A stretch of 64,000 nt of DNA, taken from assembly GCF_014650995.1 (NCBI RefSeq), contig NZ_BMWA01000001.1, positions 434,001 through 498,000 of the forward strand. The letters are read 5' to 3'. The stretch comes from Streptomyces viridiviolaceus. GTDB taxonomy: Bacteria; Actinomycetota; Actinomycetes; Streptomycetales; Streptomycetaceae. This document shows, piece after piece, positions 9,481 through 18,008 of this stretch. The notes beneath the pieces are model-generated. The model searched no databases. It saw only the letters and a list, made by a program, of their open reading frames with translations, and was not told the DNA's origin. A program made the translations under genes and the position numbers. Position 1 is the stretch's first letter; each line of letters opens with the position of its first letter.

Positions 9481-10884
9481 CTAGGTGAGGTACTGACAGG
9501 TGGAGCGCGGGGTGTAGACGCCGTGACCCGCGCGTCCGGTGTACTCCCGCTCGGTGATCACCGGCTCGCCGCGCGAGAACACGGTCTCGACGCGGCCGGT
9601 GACGCGTTTGCCCTCGTACGCCGAGTAGTCGACGTTCATGTGGTGGGTCTCGGCGGAGATGACCTGCTCCGCGTGCGGGTCGTAGATCACGACGTCGGCG
9701 TCGGCGCCCGGCGCGATGGTGCCCTTCTTCGGGTACAGGCCGAACATGCGGGCCGGGGTGGCGCAGGCGATCTCGATCCAGCGGCGGCGGGTGATGTGCC
9801 CGTCGACGACGGCCTGGTGGAGCAGGTCCATGCGGTTCTCGACGCCCGGCATGCCGTTGGGGATCTTGGAGAAGTCGCCGCGGCCCAGCTCCTTCTGGCC
9901 CGTGAAACAGAAGGGGCAGTGGTCGGTGGAGACGACCTGGAGGTCGTTGGACCTGAGGCCCTTCCACAGCGCCGCCTGGTGCTCGCGCGGGCGCAGCGGC
10001 GTGCTGCACACGTACTTGGCGCCCTCGAAGTCGGGCTCGGCGAGGTTGTCGGTGGACAGGAACAGGTACTGCGGGCAGGTCTCGCCGAAGACGTTCAGCC
10101 CGTCGTCGCGGGCCCGGGTCAGCTCGGCGACCGCTTCCCGCGCGGAGACGTGCACGACGTACAGCGGGGCCCCGGCCACCTGGGCGAGCCGGATGGCGCG
10201 GTGGGTGGCCTCGGCTTCCAGCAGGGCCTTGCGGACCTCGCCGTGGTGGCGCGGGTCGGTCTCGCCCCGGGCCAGCGCCTGCTCGACGAGGACGTCGATC
10301 GCGATGCCGTTCTCGGCGTGCATCATGATCAGCCCGCCGTTCTCGGCGGCGCGCTGCATGGCCCGCAGGATCTGGCCGTCGTCGCTGTAGAAGACGCCCG
10401 GATAGGCCATGAACTGCTTGAAGGAGGTCACGCCCTCCTCGACCAGCAGGTCCATCTCCTTCAGCGTCTCCTGGTTCACGTCGGAGACGATCATGTGGAA
10501 GCCGTAGTCGATGGCGCAGTTGCCCTCGGCCTTGGCGTGCCAGGCGTCCAGGCCCTCGCGCAGGGAGTGGCCGACGCTCTGGACCGCGAAGTCGACGATC
10601 GTGGTCGTACCGCCCCAGGCGGCCGCACGGGTGCCGGTCTCGAAGGTGTCCGAGGCGAAGGTGCCGCCGAACGGCATCTCCATGTGGGTGTGTCCGTCGA
10701 CGCCGCCCGGGATGACGTACTTGCCGGTGGCGTCGACGACCCGCTCGGCCGCGAACGCCCCGGCGGCCGGGGTGCCGGTCGCGGCCAGCGCGGCGATGCG
10801 GCCGTCCTCGATCAGGACGTCGGCGTGGATCTCGTCGGACGCGGTGACGACGAGGCCACCGCGGATGACGGTACGGCTGCTCAT
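9481..10884 (-). CDS. hydA: Dihydropyrimidinase / D-hydantoinase
   Basis: A 467-residue cyclic amidohydrolase that opens the ring of dihydrouracil, dihydrothymine or 5-substituted hydantoins to N-carbamoyl amino acids. The metal site is complete: GVDGHTHMEMPFGG, the carbamylated lysine in TSFKQFMAYPG, HVSAREAV, and STDHCPF for the last aspartate. The length matches characterised bacterial hydantoinases. ATG 10884 has AGGAGGG six bases upstream and lies 14 bp below the ureidopropionase-type gene, so the two are surely cotranscribed. The frame stays open far upstream by chance (high GC). Confidence 0.93.
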   Translation of the reverse strand: MSSRTVIRGGLVVTASDEIHADVLIEDGRIAALAATGTPAAGAFAAERVVDATGKYVIPGGVDGHTHMEMPFGGTFASDTFETGTRAAAWGGTTTIVDFAVQSVGHSLREGLDAWHAKAEGNCAIDYGFHMIVSDVNQETLKEMDLLVEEGVTSFKQFMAYPGVFYSDDGQILRAMQRAAENGGLIMMHAENGIAIDVLVEQALARGETDPRHHGEVRKALLEAEATHRAIRLAQVAGAPLYVVHVSAREAVAELTRARDDGLNVFGETCPQYLFLSTDNLAEPDFEGAKYVCSTPLRPREHQAALWKGLRSNDLQVVSTDHCPFCFTGQKELGRGDFSKIPNGMPGVENRMDLLHQAVVDGHITRRRWIEIACATPARMFGLYPKKGTIAPGADADVVIYDPHAEQVISAETHHMNVDYSAYEGKRVTGRVETVFSRGEPVITEREYTGRAGHGVYTPRSTCQYLT

Positions 10885-10898
10885 GCTGTTCCCTCCTG

Positions 10899-11741
10899 TC
10901 AGGGCGCGGTCAGCGGCGCGTAGGCGCCCGGTGCCCGGTCGCGGTAGAACTGCCAGCGGTCGCGGACCTCGCGCAGCTTGGCCATGTCGAGGTCCCTGAC
11001 GACGAGTTCGGTCTCCTTGTCGCTCGCGACCTCGCCGACGAACTGCGCCTCCGGGTCGACGAAGTACGAGGTCCCGTAGAAGTCGTTGTCCCCGTACTCC
11101 TCCACGCCGACCCGGTTGATGGCGCCGACGAAGTACTCGTTGGCGACGGCCGCCGCCGGCTGCTCCAGTTGCCACAGGTATCCCGACAGGCCGCGCGAGG
11201 TCGCCGACGGGTTGAAGACGACCTCGGCGCCCGCGAGGCCGAGCGCCCGCCAGCCCTCGGGGAAGTGCCGGTCGTAGCAGATGTAGACGCCGATCTTCCC
11301 GACGGCCGTGTCGAAGACCGGCCAGCCGCTGTTGCCGGGCCGGAAGTAGAACTTCTCCCAGAAGCCGTGGACCTGCGGCAGGTGGGTCTTGCGGTACTTG
11401 CCGAGGTAGGAGCCGTCCGCGTCGATCACGGCGGCCGTGTTGTAGAGGACGCCGGGCTGTTCCTGCTCGTACATCGGCAGCACCAGGACGATGCCGTGCT
11501 CGCGGGCGAGCCGCCGGAAGCGCTCGACGACCGGGCCGTCGGGGATGCGCTCGGCGTACGCGTAGAACTGGGGGTCCTGCACCTGGCAGAAGTACGGGCC
11601 GTAGAACAGCTCCTGGAAGCAGAGGACCCCGGCGCCCTGGGCGGCGGCGTCGCGCACGGCCTGCTCGTGGACCCGGATCATCGATTCCTTGTCGCCGGTC
11701 CAGGCGGTCTGGAAGAGGGCGGCACGGATCACTCGGCTCAT
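10899..11741 (-). CDS. Beta-ureidopropionase-type nitrilase-fold amidohydrolase (copy 1)
   Basis: A 280-residue carbon-nitrogen hydrolase predicted to release ammonia and CO2 from N-carbamoyl-beta-alanine or related N-carbamoyl amino acids. The Glu-Lys-Cys triad is visible as CFQELFYGPYF, KYRKTHLPQV and GVYICYDRHFPEGW. It is highly similar to the second copy at 14747-15589, including the whole segment around GDNDFYGTSYFVDP. The ATG has GGAGG six bases upstream. It is the first gene after the 125-bp control region carrying two palindromic repeats and heads the run nitrilase-hydantoinase-oxidoreductase-transporter. Confidence 0.92.
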   Translation of the reverse strand: MSRVIRAALFQTAWTGDKESMIRVHEQAVRDAAAQGAGVLCFQELFYGPYFCQVQDPQFYAYAERIPDGPVVERFRRLAREHGIVLVLPMYEQEQPGVLYNTAAVIDADGSYLGKYRKTHLPQVHGFWEKFYFRPGNSGWPVFDTAVGKIGVYICYDRHFPEGWRALGLAGAEVVFNPSATSRGLSGYLWQLEQPAAAVANEYFVGAINRVGVEEYGDNDFYGTSYFVDPEAQFVGEVASDKETELVVRDLDMAKLREVRDRWQFYRDRAPGAYAPLTAP

Positions 11742-11800
11742 CGTCAGCCTCCACTCGCTGGGTGTGGGCCGAGCGTAGGAAGTCCCGGTGGCCGGATTGA

Positions 11801-11847
11801 GTGGCACGGTGTCACGTCTGCGGGCGTGCGGCGTGCCACGGTGTCAC
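11801..11847 (-). promoter_or_regulatory. Twin palindromic operators, candidate PucR sites
   Basis: Two 15-bp palindromes fit GTGNCACNGTGNCAC exactly. They lie at 11801-11815 and 11833-11847, centre to centre 32 bp (about three helical turns). Reading towards the gene at 11741, the proximal palindrome abuts a plausible -35 region (11795-11800) for a -10 of TACGCT (11772-11777). That placement suits an activator. The PucR-family gene next door is the obvious candidate protein; this is inference. Confidence 0.6.
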
Positions 11848-11866
11848 TGCGGTCCTGGTCCATGGG

Positions 11867-13435
11867 TCATCCCCGTTGTGCGTCGTGGGCGAGGAGTGCG
11901 ATGTGCACGGACGCGGCCTGCTCGAAGTCGTCGAGGTCGACGCCGAGCCGGCCCTGTATCGCCTCCAGGCGGCGGTAGAGGGCGGGCCGGGACACGTGGT
12001 GGAGCTGGGCGGTGCGGGACTTGTTGCGGCCGGTGGCGAGGTAGGTCCGCAGCACGGACAGCAGGTCGTCGTCGGGGCCCCGCAGCAGGCCGTCCAGCTC
12101 GCGTTCGGCGAAGGACTGCACGTGCGGGTCGTCGCGCAGCAACCGGACGAGGCCGCGCAGGTGGATGTCCCGCAGGCGTACGACGGGCGGCAGGTCCAGG
12201 GCGGCCGAGGAGCCGGCGACGGCGTCGGCGACGTGCCGGGCCTCGCGCAGGCCGGCGGGCACGTCGTCCCAGCCGGCGCGGGCGTCGGCCGCGGCCACCA
12301 CGGTGGAGGACGCCCCCGGCTCCGACCGCAGCCGGGCCGCGAAGTGGGCGGTCAGTGCCCGGTCGTCCTGGTCGGGGGCGAGACTGAGCAGTACGGCGGT
12401 GGTGCCGTCGGCGAGTTCCGCGACGATCCCCGGCAGGCCCAGCAGCCGCAGCACCCGGTCCGGGCGGGCGGGACCCGGATCGCGGACGACCAGGGGAACG
12501 AAGGTGCGCCGGCCCACGGGCAGGCCCGCCGCCCGGGCCCGGGGCAGCAGTTGCCGTGCCGGTACGGCGCCGCCGATCAGGTCGGTGAGCAGGCTCCGCG
12601 TGGCCTGCCGCTCCCAGGACTGCGCCTCGTGGCCGCCGAGCATGCGGTGCAGGACGAGCGCTTCGGCGGCGCGGTCGGCGAGCAGCCGCCCGGTGGCCCG
12701 GTCGCCGCGGTAGCCGCAGAGCACCAGCCGCCCCCAGCGCTCGCCGCGGCAGCTGAGCTCGGCGCGGATCCAGCCGTCGCCCGGCCCGGCCCCGGCCTGG
12801 CGGGCGATGCGCTCCCAGTCGCGCAGCACGTCGTCCACGGCGGCCCGCTCCCCCGCCGTGGCCAGGACACGGTGGGCGAGATTGGTGACGACGACCGGGC
12901 AGCCGCCGTGCCGGGCCACCTCGTCGAGCAGCCGCTGCACCGGGGCGCCGGCGGTGATCAGTCCGGTCAGCTCGGTGCGCACGGCCTCGGAGAGGCTGAC
13001 GGCGGCGAACTTGCGCCGCAGCAGCCGGGACTGCACCTCCTCGGTCAGCTCGGCGAACGGGAACGGGCGGTGCAGGACCACCATGGGCAGCCCGCACCGC
13101 TCGGCCGTGCGGCACATCACGTCGGGCGGGCTGGGGAAGGCGCGGCCGAGCCCGAGGACGACGGCCGCGGCCTCCGCGCGGTGCAGGGAGCGGATGTACT
13201 CGGTCTGCTTGCCGTCGTCGCCGGCGAGCAGCACCCCGGTGGTGAGCACCATCTCGCCGCCGCTGAGCATCACGCCGACGTCGGCGGCCTCGGCGACGTG
13301 CACCCAGCGCACGGGCCGGTCGAGCCGGCCGGCCCCGGCCACCACCTCGGGCTCCCCGGCCAGCACCCGCTCCAGAGCGAGGACCTGGCGGACCGACAGG
13401 GCGGGCTCCCAGGGCTGCTTCCAGGTGGTGGTCAT
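11867..13435 (-). CDS. PucR-family transcriptional regulator
   Basis: A 522-residue regulator with an N-terminal PucR ligand domain (residues about 15-135, starting LSVRQVLALERVLAG), a middle GGDEF-like/CdaR region, and a C-terminal PucR helix-turn-helix: YLATGRNKSRTAQLHHVSRP followed by ALYRRLEAIQ. Family members control purine, allantoin, GABA or pyrimidine catabolism, usually as activators. The gene lies 31 bp below the aminotransferase with GGAGGG six bases before ATG. It is probably part of the upstream operon and acts on the downstream half through the paired sites at 11801-11847. The effector is unknown. Confidence 0.9.
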   Translation of the reverse strand: MTTTWKQPWEPALSVRQVLALERVLAGEPEVVAGAGRLDRPVRWVHVAEAADVGVMLSGGEMVLTTGVLLAGDDGKQTEYIRSLHRAEAAAVVLGLGRAFPSPPDVMCRTAERCGLPMVVLHRPFPFAELTEEVQSRLLRRKFAAVSLSEAVRTELTGLITAGAPVQRLLDEVARHGGCPVVVTNLAHRVLATAGERAAVDDVLRDWERIARQAGAGPGDGWIRAELSCRGERWGRLVLCGYRGDRATGRLLADRAAEALVLHRMLGGHEAQSWERQATRSLLTDLIGGAVPARQLLPRARAAGLPVGRRTFVPLVVRDPGPARPDRVLRLLGLPGIVAELADGTTAVLLSLAPDQDDRALTAHFAARLRSEPGASSTVVAAADARAGWDDVPAGLREARHVADAVAGSSAALDLPPVVRLRDIHLRGLVRLLRDDPHVQSFAERELDGLLRGPDDDLLSVLRTYLATGRNKSRTAQLHHVSRPALYRRLEAIQGRLGVDLDDFEQAASVHIALLAHDAQRG

Positions 13436-13466
13436 GGCGGCGGTCCCTCCGCTCGGTGCGCGGCCG

Positions 13467-14750
13467 TCAGATGCTCCGCAGAGCGCGTTCCAGGATCGCG
13501 GCGCCCTCCTCGGCCTCCGCGACGGTGAGGGACAGCGGCGGCGCGATACGCAGGGCGCTGGTGCTGTGGCCGCCGCCCTTGCCGATCAGCAGCCCGCCCG
13601 CGCGGGCGTCCTCCAGTACGGCGGACGCCGCCTGCGGGTCGGCCTCGTCGGTGCCGGGTCTGGTCAGCTCGATGCCGATCATCAGGCCTCGTCCGCGCAC
13701 CTCCCGTACGTGCGGCACCTGGGCGGCGACCGCCCGCAGCCGCTCGATGAGCATCCCGCCGACCCGCCGGGCGTTGCCCTGGAGGTCGTGCTCCAGCAGG
13801 TGGTTGAGGTTGGCGAGGCCGGCCGCCATGGTGACCTGGGTGCCGCCGAAGGTGGAGATGCTGTTGGCGTCCAGGCAGTTCATGACCTCCGCGCGGGCGA
13901 TGACACCCCCGATGGACATGCCGTTGCCGATGCCCTTGGCGAAGGTCACGATGTCCGGCGGGCCGCTGCGGCCGTGGGCCTGCCAGCCCCAGAAGTGGTC
14001 GCCGGTGCGGCCCCAGCCGGTCTGCACCTCGTCGGCGATCCACAGGATGCCCCGCTCGTGCAGCACCTCGCGGAACGCGGCGTACAGGCCGTCCGGCGGG
14101 GAGGTGAAGCCGCCGACGCCCTGGATCGGCTCGGCGATCAGCGCGGCCGGCGCGCGGGTGTGGCCGAGCAGGTCCTCGAGGTCGTCGACGCAGGCCGCGA
14201 CGAAGTCACGGTCGTCCAGGTGGGCGTAGGGTCCGCGGGTGCGGACGCCGCCGTGGACGTAGAGCGTCTGGAGCGGGGACAGGGAGGTCGGGGACCAGCC
14301 GCGGTTGCCGGTGATGCCGACGGCGCTGAAGGAACGGCCGTGGTAGCTGTTGCGCATGGCCAGGACGGTGTTGCTGCGCCGGTAGGCCGTCGCCAGCAGC
14401 AGGGCGGTGTCGTTGGCCTCGGTGCCGGAGGTGGTGAAGAAGACGCGGGCGTCGGGGATGCCGGACAACTGGGCGATGCGTTCGGCGAGTTCGACCATCG
14501 GCCGGTTGAGGTAAAGGGTCGAGGAGTGGATGATCCGCCCGGCCTGCTCGCTCACCGCCTTGGTCACCTCGGGCAGGGCGTGCGCGGTCATCGTGGTGAG
14601 GATGCCGCCGAAGAAGTCGAGGTACTTGTTGCCCGCGGCGTCCCAGACGTGGCGGCCCTCGCCGTGCGTGATCTCCAGCGGGTCCTCGTAGTACAGGGCG
14701 AGCCAGTCGGGCAGGACCGAGCGATGCCGGCCGAGCAGGTCCTTCGTCAC
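13467..14750 (-). CDS. Class III pyridoxal-phosphate aminotransferase
   Basis: A 427-residue omega-aminotransferase. It has the PLP lysine in VTFAKGIGNGMSIGG, the cofactor-binding aspartate in WIADEVQTGWGRTG, and TTSGTEANDTALLLA. Context points to beta-alanine (or 3-aminoisobutyrate) as amino donor, the product of the neighbouring ureidopropionase; 4-aminobutyrate or ornithine-type substrates cannot be excluded. The GTG start overlaps the stop of the upstream nitrilase gene (GTGA, 14747-14750), giving translational coupling. Confidence 0.9.
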   Translation of the reverse strand: MTKDLLGRHRSVLPDWLALYYEDPLEITHGEGRHVWDAAGNKYLDFFGGILTTMTAHALPEVTKAVSEQAGRIIHSSTLYLNRPMVELAERIAQLSGIPDARVFFTTSGTEANDTALLLATAYRRSNTVLAMRNSYHGRSFSAVGITGNRGWSPTSLSPLQTLYVHGGVRTRGPYAHLDDRDFVAACVDDLEDLLGHTRAPAALIAEPIQGVGGFTSPPDGLYAAFREVLHERGILWIADEVQTGWGRTGDHFWGWQAHGRSGPPDIVTFAKGIGNGMSIGGVIARAEVMNCLDANSISTFGGTQVTMAAGLANLNHLLEHDLQGNARRVGGMLIERLRAVAAQVPHVREVRGRGLMIGIELTRPGTDEADPQAASAVLEDARAGGLLIGKGGGHSTSALRIAPPLSLTVAEAEEGAAILERALRSI

Positions 14751-15589
14751 GGGCGCACCAGCCCTTCGTAGGCGTCGGGACGGCGGTCGCGGTAGAAGGC
14801 CCACTGCTGCCGCACTTCCTCGATGAGGTCGAAGTCCAGGTCGCGGACGAGCAGTTCCTCCTTGGTGTCGCTGGCGAGGTCGCCGACGAACTGTCCGCGC
14901 GGGTCGACGAAGTACGACGTCCCGTAGAAGTCGTTGTCGCCGTACTCCTCCTGCCCGACGCGGTTGATCGCGGCGACGAAGTACTCGTTGGCGACGGCCG
15001 CCGCGGGCTGCTCCAGGCGCCACAGGTGGGCGGACAGACCCCGGTGGGTGGCGGACGGGTTGTACACGAGCTGGGCGCCGCCGAGCCCGAGTTGACGCCA
15101 GCCCTCCGGGAAGTGCCGGTCGTAGCAGATGTAGACGCCGACCTTGCCGACGGCCGTGTCGAAGACGGGCCAGCCGAGGTTTCCGGGCCGGAAGTAGTAC
15201 TTCTCCCAGAAGCCCTTGACCTGCGGGATGTGGTGCTTGCGGTACGTGCCGAGGACGGTGCCGTCGGCGTCGATCACGGCGGCGGTGTTGTAGTAGAAGC
15301 CCGACTGCTCGACCTCGAACACGGGGACGACGACCACCATGCCGGTCTCGCGCGCGAGTGCCTGCATGCGGCGGGTGGTCGGCCCGTCGGGCACGGGCTC
15401 GGCCCAGCGGTAGTGCTCCGGCTCCTGGACCTGGCAGAAGTAGGGTGCGTTGAAGACTTCCTGGAACCCGATGATCCTCGCGCCCTGCCTGGCCGCCTCG
15501 CGGGCGTGCTCCTCGTGTTTCGCCACCATGGACTCGGTGTCGCCGGTCCAGGTCGCCTGGACCAGAGCGGCACGTACGACGTTGGCCAT
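14747..15589 (-). CDS. Beta-ureidopropionase-type nitrilase-fold amidohydrolase (copy 2)
   Basis: A 280-residue paralogue of the protein at 10899-11741, with the same Glu-Lys-Cys triad (GFQEVFNAPYF, YRKHHIPQV, VYICYDRHFPEGW). It is the first gene of the whole seven-gene run. Two copies in one cluster suggest either different chain-length or side-chain preferences (N-carbamoyl-beta-alanine versus N-carbamoyl-beta-aminoisobutyrate or hydantoin-derived acids) or a simple tandem duplication with the regulator and aminotransferase in between. The ATG is preceded by a purine-rich Shine-Dalgarno, and an inverted-repeat array lies 29-59 bp upstream. Confidence 0.92.
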   Translation of the reverse strand: MANVVRAALVQATWTGDTESMVAKHEEHAREAARQGARIIGFQEVFNAPYFCQVQEPEHYRWAEPVPDGPTTRRMQALARETGMVVVVPVFEVEQSGFYYNTAAVIDADGTVLGTYRKHHIPQVKGFWEKYYFRPGNLGWPVFDTAVGKVGVYICYDRHFPEGWRQLGLGGAQLVYNPSATHRGLSAHLWRLEQPAAAVANEYFVAAINRVGQEEYGDNDFYGTSYFVDPRGQFVGDLASDTKEELLVRDLDFDLIEEVRQQWAFYRDRRPDAYEGLVRP

Positions 15590-15617
15590 GAGCTGCTCCT
15601 TCGACGGGACGTCAGAG

Positions 15618-15648
15618 CCTCTACGCCCGTAGAAGCGGGTCGTAGAGG
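15618..15648 (-). promoter_or_regulatory. Inverted-repeat operator upstream of the catabolic operon
   Basis: TCTACGCCCGTAGA (15620-15633) is a palindrome with perfect 6-bp arms, and a third CGTAGA half-site follows at 15641-15646. CCTCTACG at 15618-15625 also pairs with CGTAGAGG at 15641-15648. It lies 29-59 bases upstream of the first gene (start 15589). It shares no sequence with the GTGNCAC sites at 11801-11847, so a different regulator may act here. Confidence 0.5.
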
Positions 15649-15766
15649 GTCGAAAGTAAGCCTCCCGGACGGGCTTGCCAAGACCATCGTCGCCGAGCCG
15701 GGGTGTCGATGCCGTTTCGCACTCCTGTGGGTGAGTGGTGGGGCTGTTGGGGCTGATGAGGCTCGG

Positions 15767-17902
15767 TCAGGTGGTGAATCCGGCGACGCGGAGGGCGTGG
15801 ACGAGGTCCCATCGGCGTTCCTCGGAGACGCCCCGCGCCGCCTCCAGCAGCAGCGGCACGAGCACCTGCGGGCCGGGCTCGGCGCAGCGGGCGGCCTCCT
15901 CGGGGGTGCGGGCGCGGACGCAGGCGTCGAGGAGCGCGCGTGCCTCGCGGTGGCGGCCCTCGGCGACGAGGGCGAGCACGGCCCGGCCGATCTCGGCGGC
16001 GGACCGTACGACGCCCTGGCGCAGCATCTGCTCGCCGTCGTCTCCTCGCCCGGCCGCGAGCAGCGCGTCTGCGGCGGCGACCAGCCGGTCGGCGGGCAGG
16101 GATGCCGCCTCCCACAGCAGGGTCGCCCAGTCGGCGCCCAGCCCGGCCCGCTCCATGGCGGGGGCGAGCAGCGGGAAGCGGACGGCGGGCCAGTGGGCGG
16201 CCTCGGCCAGCAGGGCGTGCGCCTCCCCGGTGCGGCCCTCGGCGCGCAGCGCCGCCAGCGCCTCGACGAGCCGGGCGACCTCGCGCCCGTCCGCCCGGGC
16301 CGGCGACTCGGGCGGCGGCTCCGCCGGCTGCGCGGCCCCGGCGAACCGGGCCCCGCGCGGGGAGCGGCCGCCGGCGGCGGAGGGTACGGGCGGGGCGGGT
16401 GCGTCCCCGGGCGGTACGGCGACGGGGGCGGCGTCCTCCTCGACGATCCCGGCGAAGCGCGCGCTTCCCCGACGCCGTCTGCGCTGCTTGCGGTCGGGCC
16501 CGGTGTCGTGCGGTGGGGCGGTCGCTTCCTGCGCCGGGGCGGGCGCCGCTTGCCGAGGGGCGGCGACGGACGCCGATCGCTGCCCCGGGTGGGGCCGGGC
16601 CCCAGGGGCCACCGGCCTCCCGGCACCGGGCCCGTCGGGGGTGACACCGGCACCGGTCCCGCCGGACACCGGCTGCTGCAGCCACCCGGTACCCTGCACG
16701 CCGGCCTCCACGGAACGGCTTTCCGGCCACGAACCGCCACCGCCACCAGACCCGACGACAGGCGAACGTCCCACCCCGCCAGGCGCGACACCAGCACCGG
16801 CCTCGCCGGACACCGGGCGGCGCAGCCCACCGGCACCCTCCACGCCCGCCTCCACGGAACGGCTTTCCGGCCACGAACCGCCACCGCCACCAGACCCGAC
16901 GACAGGCGAACACCCCACCCCGCCAGACGCGACCCCAGCACCAGCCTCGCCGGACACCGGGCGGCGCAGCCCACCGGCACCATCCACGCCCGCTTCCACG
17001 GTGCCCGACCACGAGCCATCGCCGCCACCAGGCCCGACGACAGCAGAACGCCCCACCCCGCCAGACGCGACCCCAGCACCGGCCTCGCCGGACACCGGGT
17101 GGTCCGGGCTGCCGGCACCATCCGCGCCGGCCCCCGCGGAGAAGTCCCCCGGCCACGAACCGCCACCGCCACCAGGCGTCTGCCCCGTCCCGTGGGTGCC
17201 GGCGTCCGGCTGTGCGGGGAACCGTCCCGGTGGCGGCGCGCCGTTCTCGTCGGGGGCGGCGGCTGCGGCGGGGCTCTGGGGTCCGGGCCCGTCGGCCCTG
17301 TCGGTGGCGGCGCCGTGGCCGCTCCGCGCCGCGCCGCGCGCGGGACTCTCGCCCCCCGTCGGGCCGAAGGGCACGGCCCCGGTCCGGCCGCCGGAAGCGT
17401 GCCGGTCCAGCTCCGCCATGCGGGCCCGGAGCTCGGCGCACCGGGCGGTCGCCCGTACGTGGTCGTCGCGCGCCCAGGCGAGGTCGAGCCGGAGGGCGTC
17501 GGCCGCCTCCGCGGTGGTGGCCGAGGCGAGCAGCCGGCCCAGTTCCGCCAGCCGCTCGGCGGCGTACCGCTGCTCGCGGAGCATGACGTCGAGCCGGTCC
17601 CCCAGGGCGTCCCGGGCGCCGGGGAGGGCATCGTGAGCGGTGAGCGCCGCGGCGTGCAGGGCACGGGCGTGGTCCGTCTCCGCCGCGGCGGCCGCGGGAT
17701 CGTACCCGGCGAGGTCCTGGAGGAGCGCCTCCAGCACGTCCCAGGGCGGCATCTCCCGCCCGTCCAGACAGGCCCGCATGCCGTCCGGGTCGCGCTGCCA
17801 GAACACCCCGCACCAGCCCGCGCCCTGGTCCAGGCGTGCCAGCAGGCCGGTCAGGTAGTGCGTGAACTCCCGCACCCGACCCGGCAGCTGTTCCACGGCC
17901 AT
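15767..17902 (-). CDS. Large repeat-rich protein of unknown function
   Basis: A 711-residue protein not recognised beyond streptomycete proteins of the same layout. The N-terminal part (residues about 1-170) is alpha-helical with a coiled-coil-like Arg/Glu/Ala stretch. The centre (about 170-500) is low-complexity Gly/Pro/Ser/Ala and contains four copies of a 48-residue repeat with cores GGGGGSWPESRSVEAGV and VSGEAGAGVASGGVG. A basic patch DRKQRRRRRGSARF follows. The C-terminal part (about 545-711) looks like helical repeats of TPR/HEAT type. There is no signal peptide or membrane segment. The ATG has GGAG seven bases upstream. It is a single gene in its own unit between the catabolic cluster and the XRE gene. 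Confidence 0.75.
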   Translation of the reverse strand: MAVEQLPGRVREFTHYLTGLLARLDQGAGWCGVFWQRDPDGMRACLDGREMPPWDVLEALLQDLAGYDPAAAAAETDHARALHAAALTAHDALPGARDALGDRLDVMLREQRYAAERLAELGRLLASATTAEAADALRLDLAWARDDHVRATARCAELRARMAELDRHASGGRTGAVPFGPTGGESPARGAARSGHGAATDRADGPGPQSPAAAAAPDENGAPPPGRFPAQPDAGTHGTGQTPGGGGGSWPGDFSAGAGADGAGSPDHPVSGEAGAGVASGGVGRSAVVGPGGGDGSWSGTVEAGVDGAGGLRRPVSGEAGAGVASGGVGCSPVVGSGGGGGSWPESRSVEAGVEGAGGLRRPVSGEAGAGVAPGGVGRSPVVGSGGGGGSWPESRSVEAGVQGTGWLQQPVSGGTGAGVTPDGPGAGRPVAPGARPHPGQRSASVAAPRQAAPAPAQEATAPPHDTGPDRKQRRRRRGSARFAGIVEEDAAPVAVPPGDAPAPPVPSAAGGRSPRGARFAGAAQPAEPPPESPARADGREVARLVEALAALRAEGRTGEAHALLAEAAHWPAVRFPLLAPAMERAGLGADWATLLWEAASLPADRLVAAADALLAAGRGDDGEQMLRQGVVRSAAEIGRAVLALVAEGRHREARALLDACVRARTPEEAARCAEPGPQVLVPLLLEAARGVSEERRWDLVHALRVAGFTT
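16640..17178. repeat. 144-bp in-frame tandem repeat, about four copies
   Basis: The same word (tccacgga or a variant) recurs at 16707, 16851, 16995 and 17133, a period of 144, 144 and 138 bp. The first two copies are nearly identical, including the stretch that reads CGGAACGGCTTTCCGGCCAC. The period is a multiple of three, so each copy adds 46-48 residues to the protein at 15767-17902 without breaking its frame. Confidence 0.9.
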
Positions 17903-18008
17903 CGCTCAACTCCCGCCCGACTGGAGCACTCCGGTCCGGTCGTAGGGAACACCAGCCGTGTTACGGCGTCGCTACAGGGAGTTTTCAGGGGCGGGCGTCA
18001 CACAGCCC

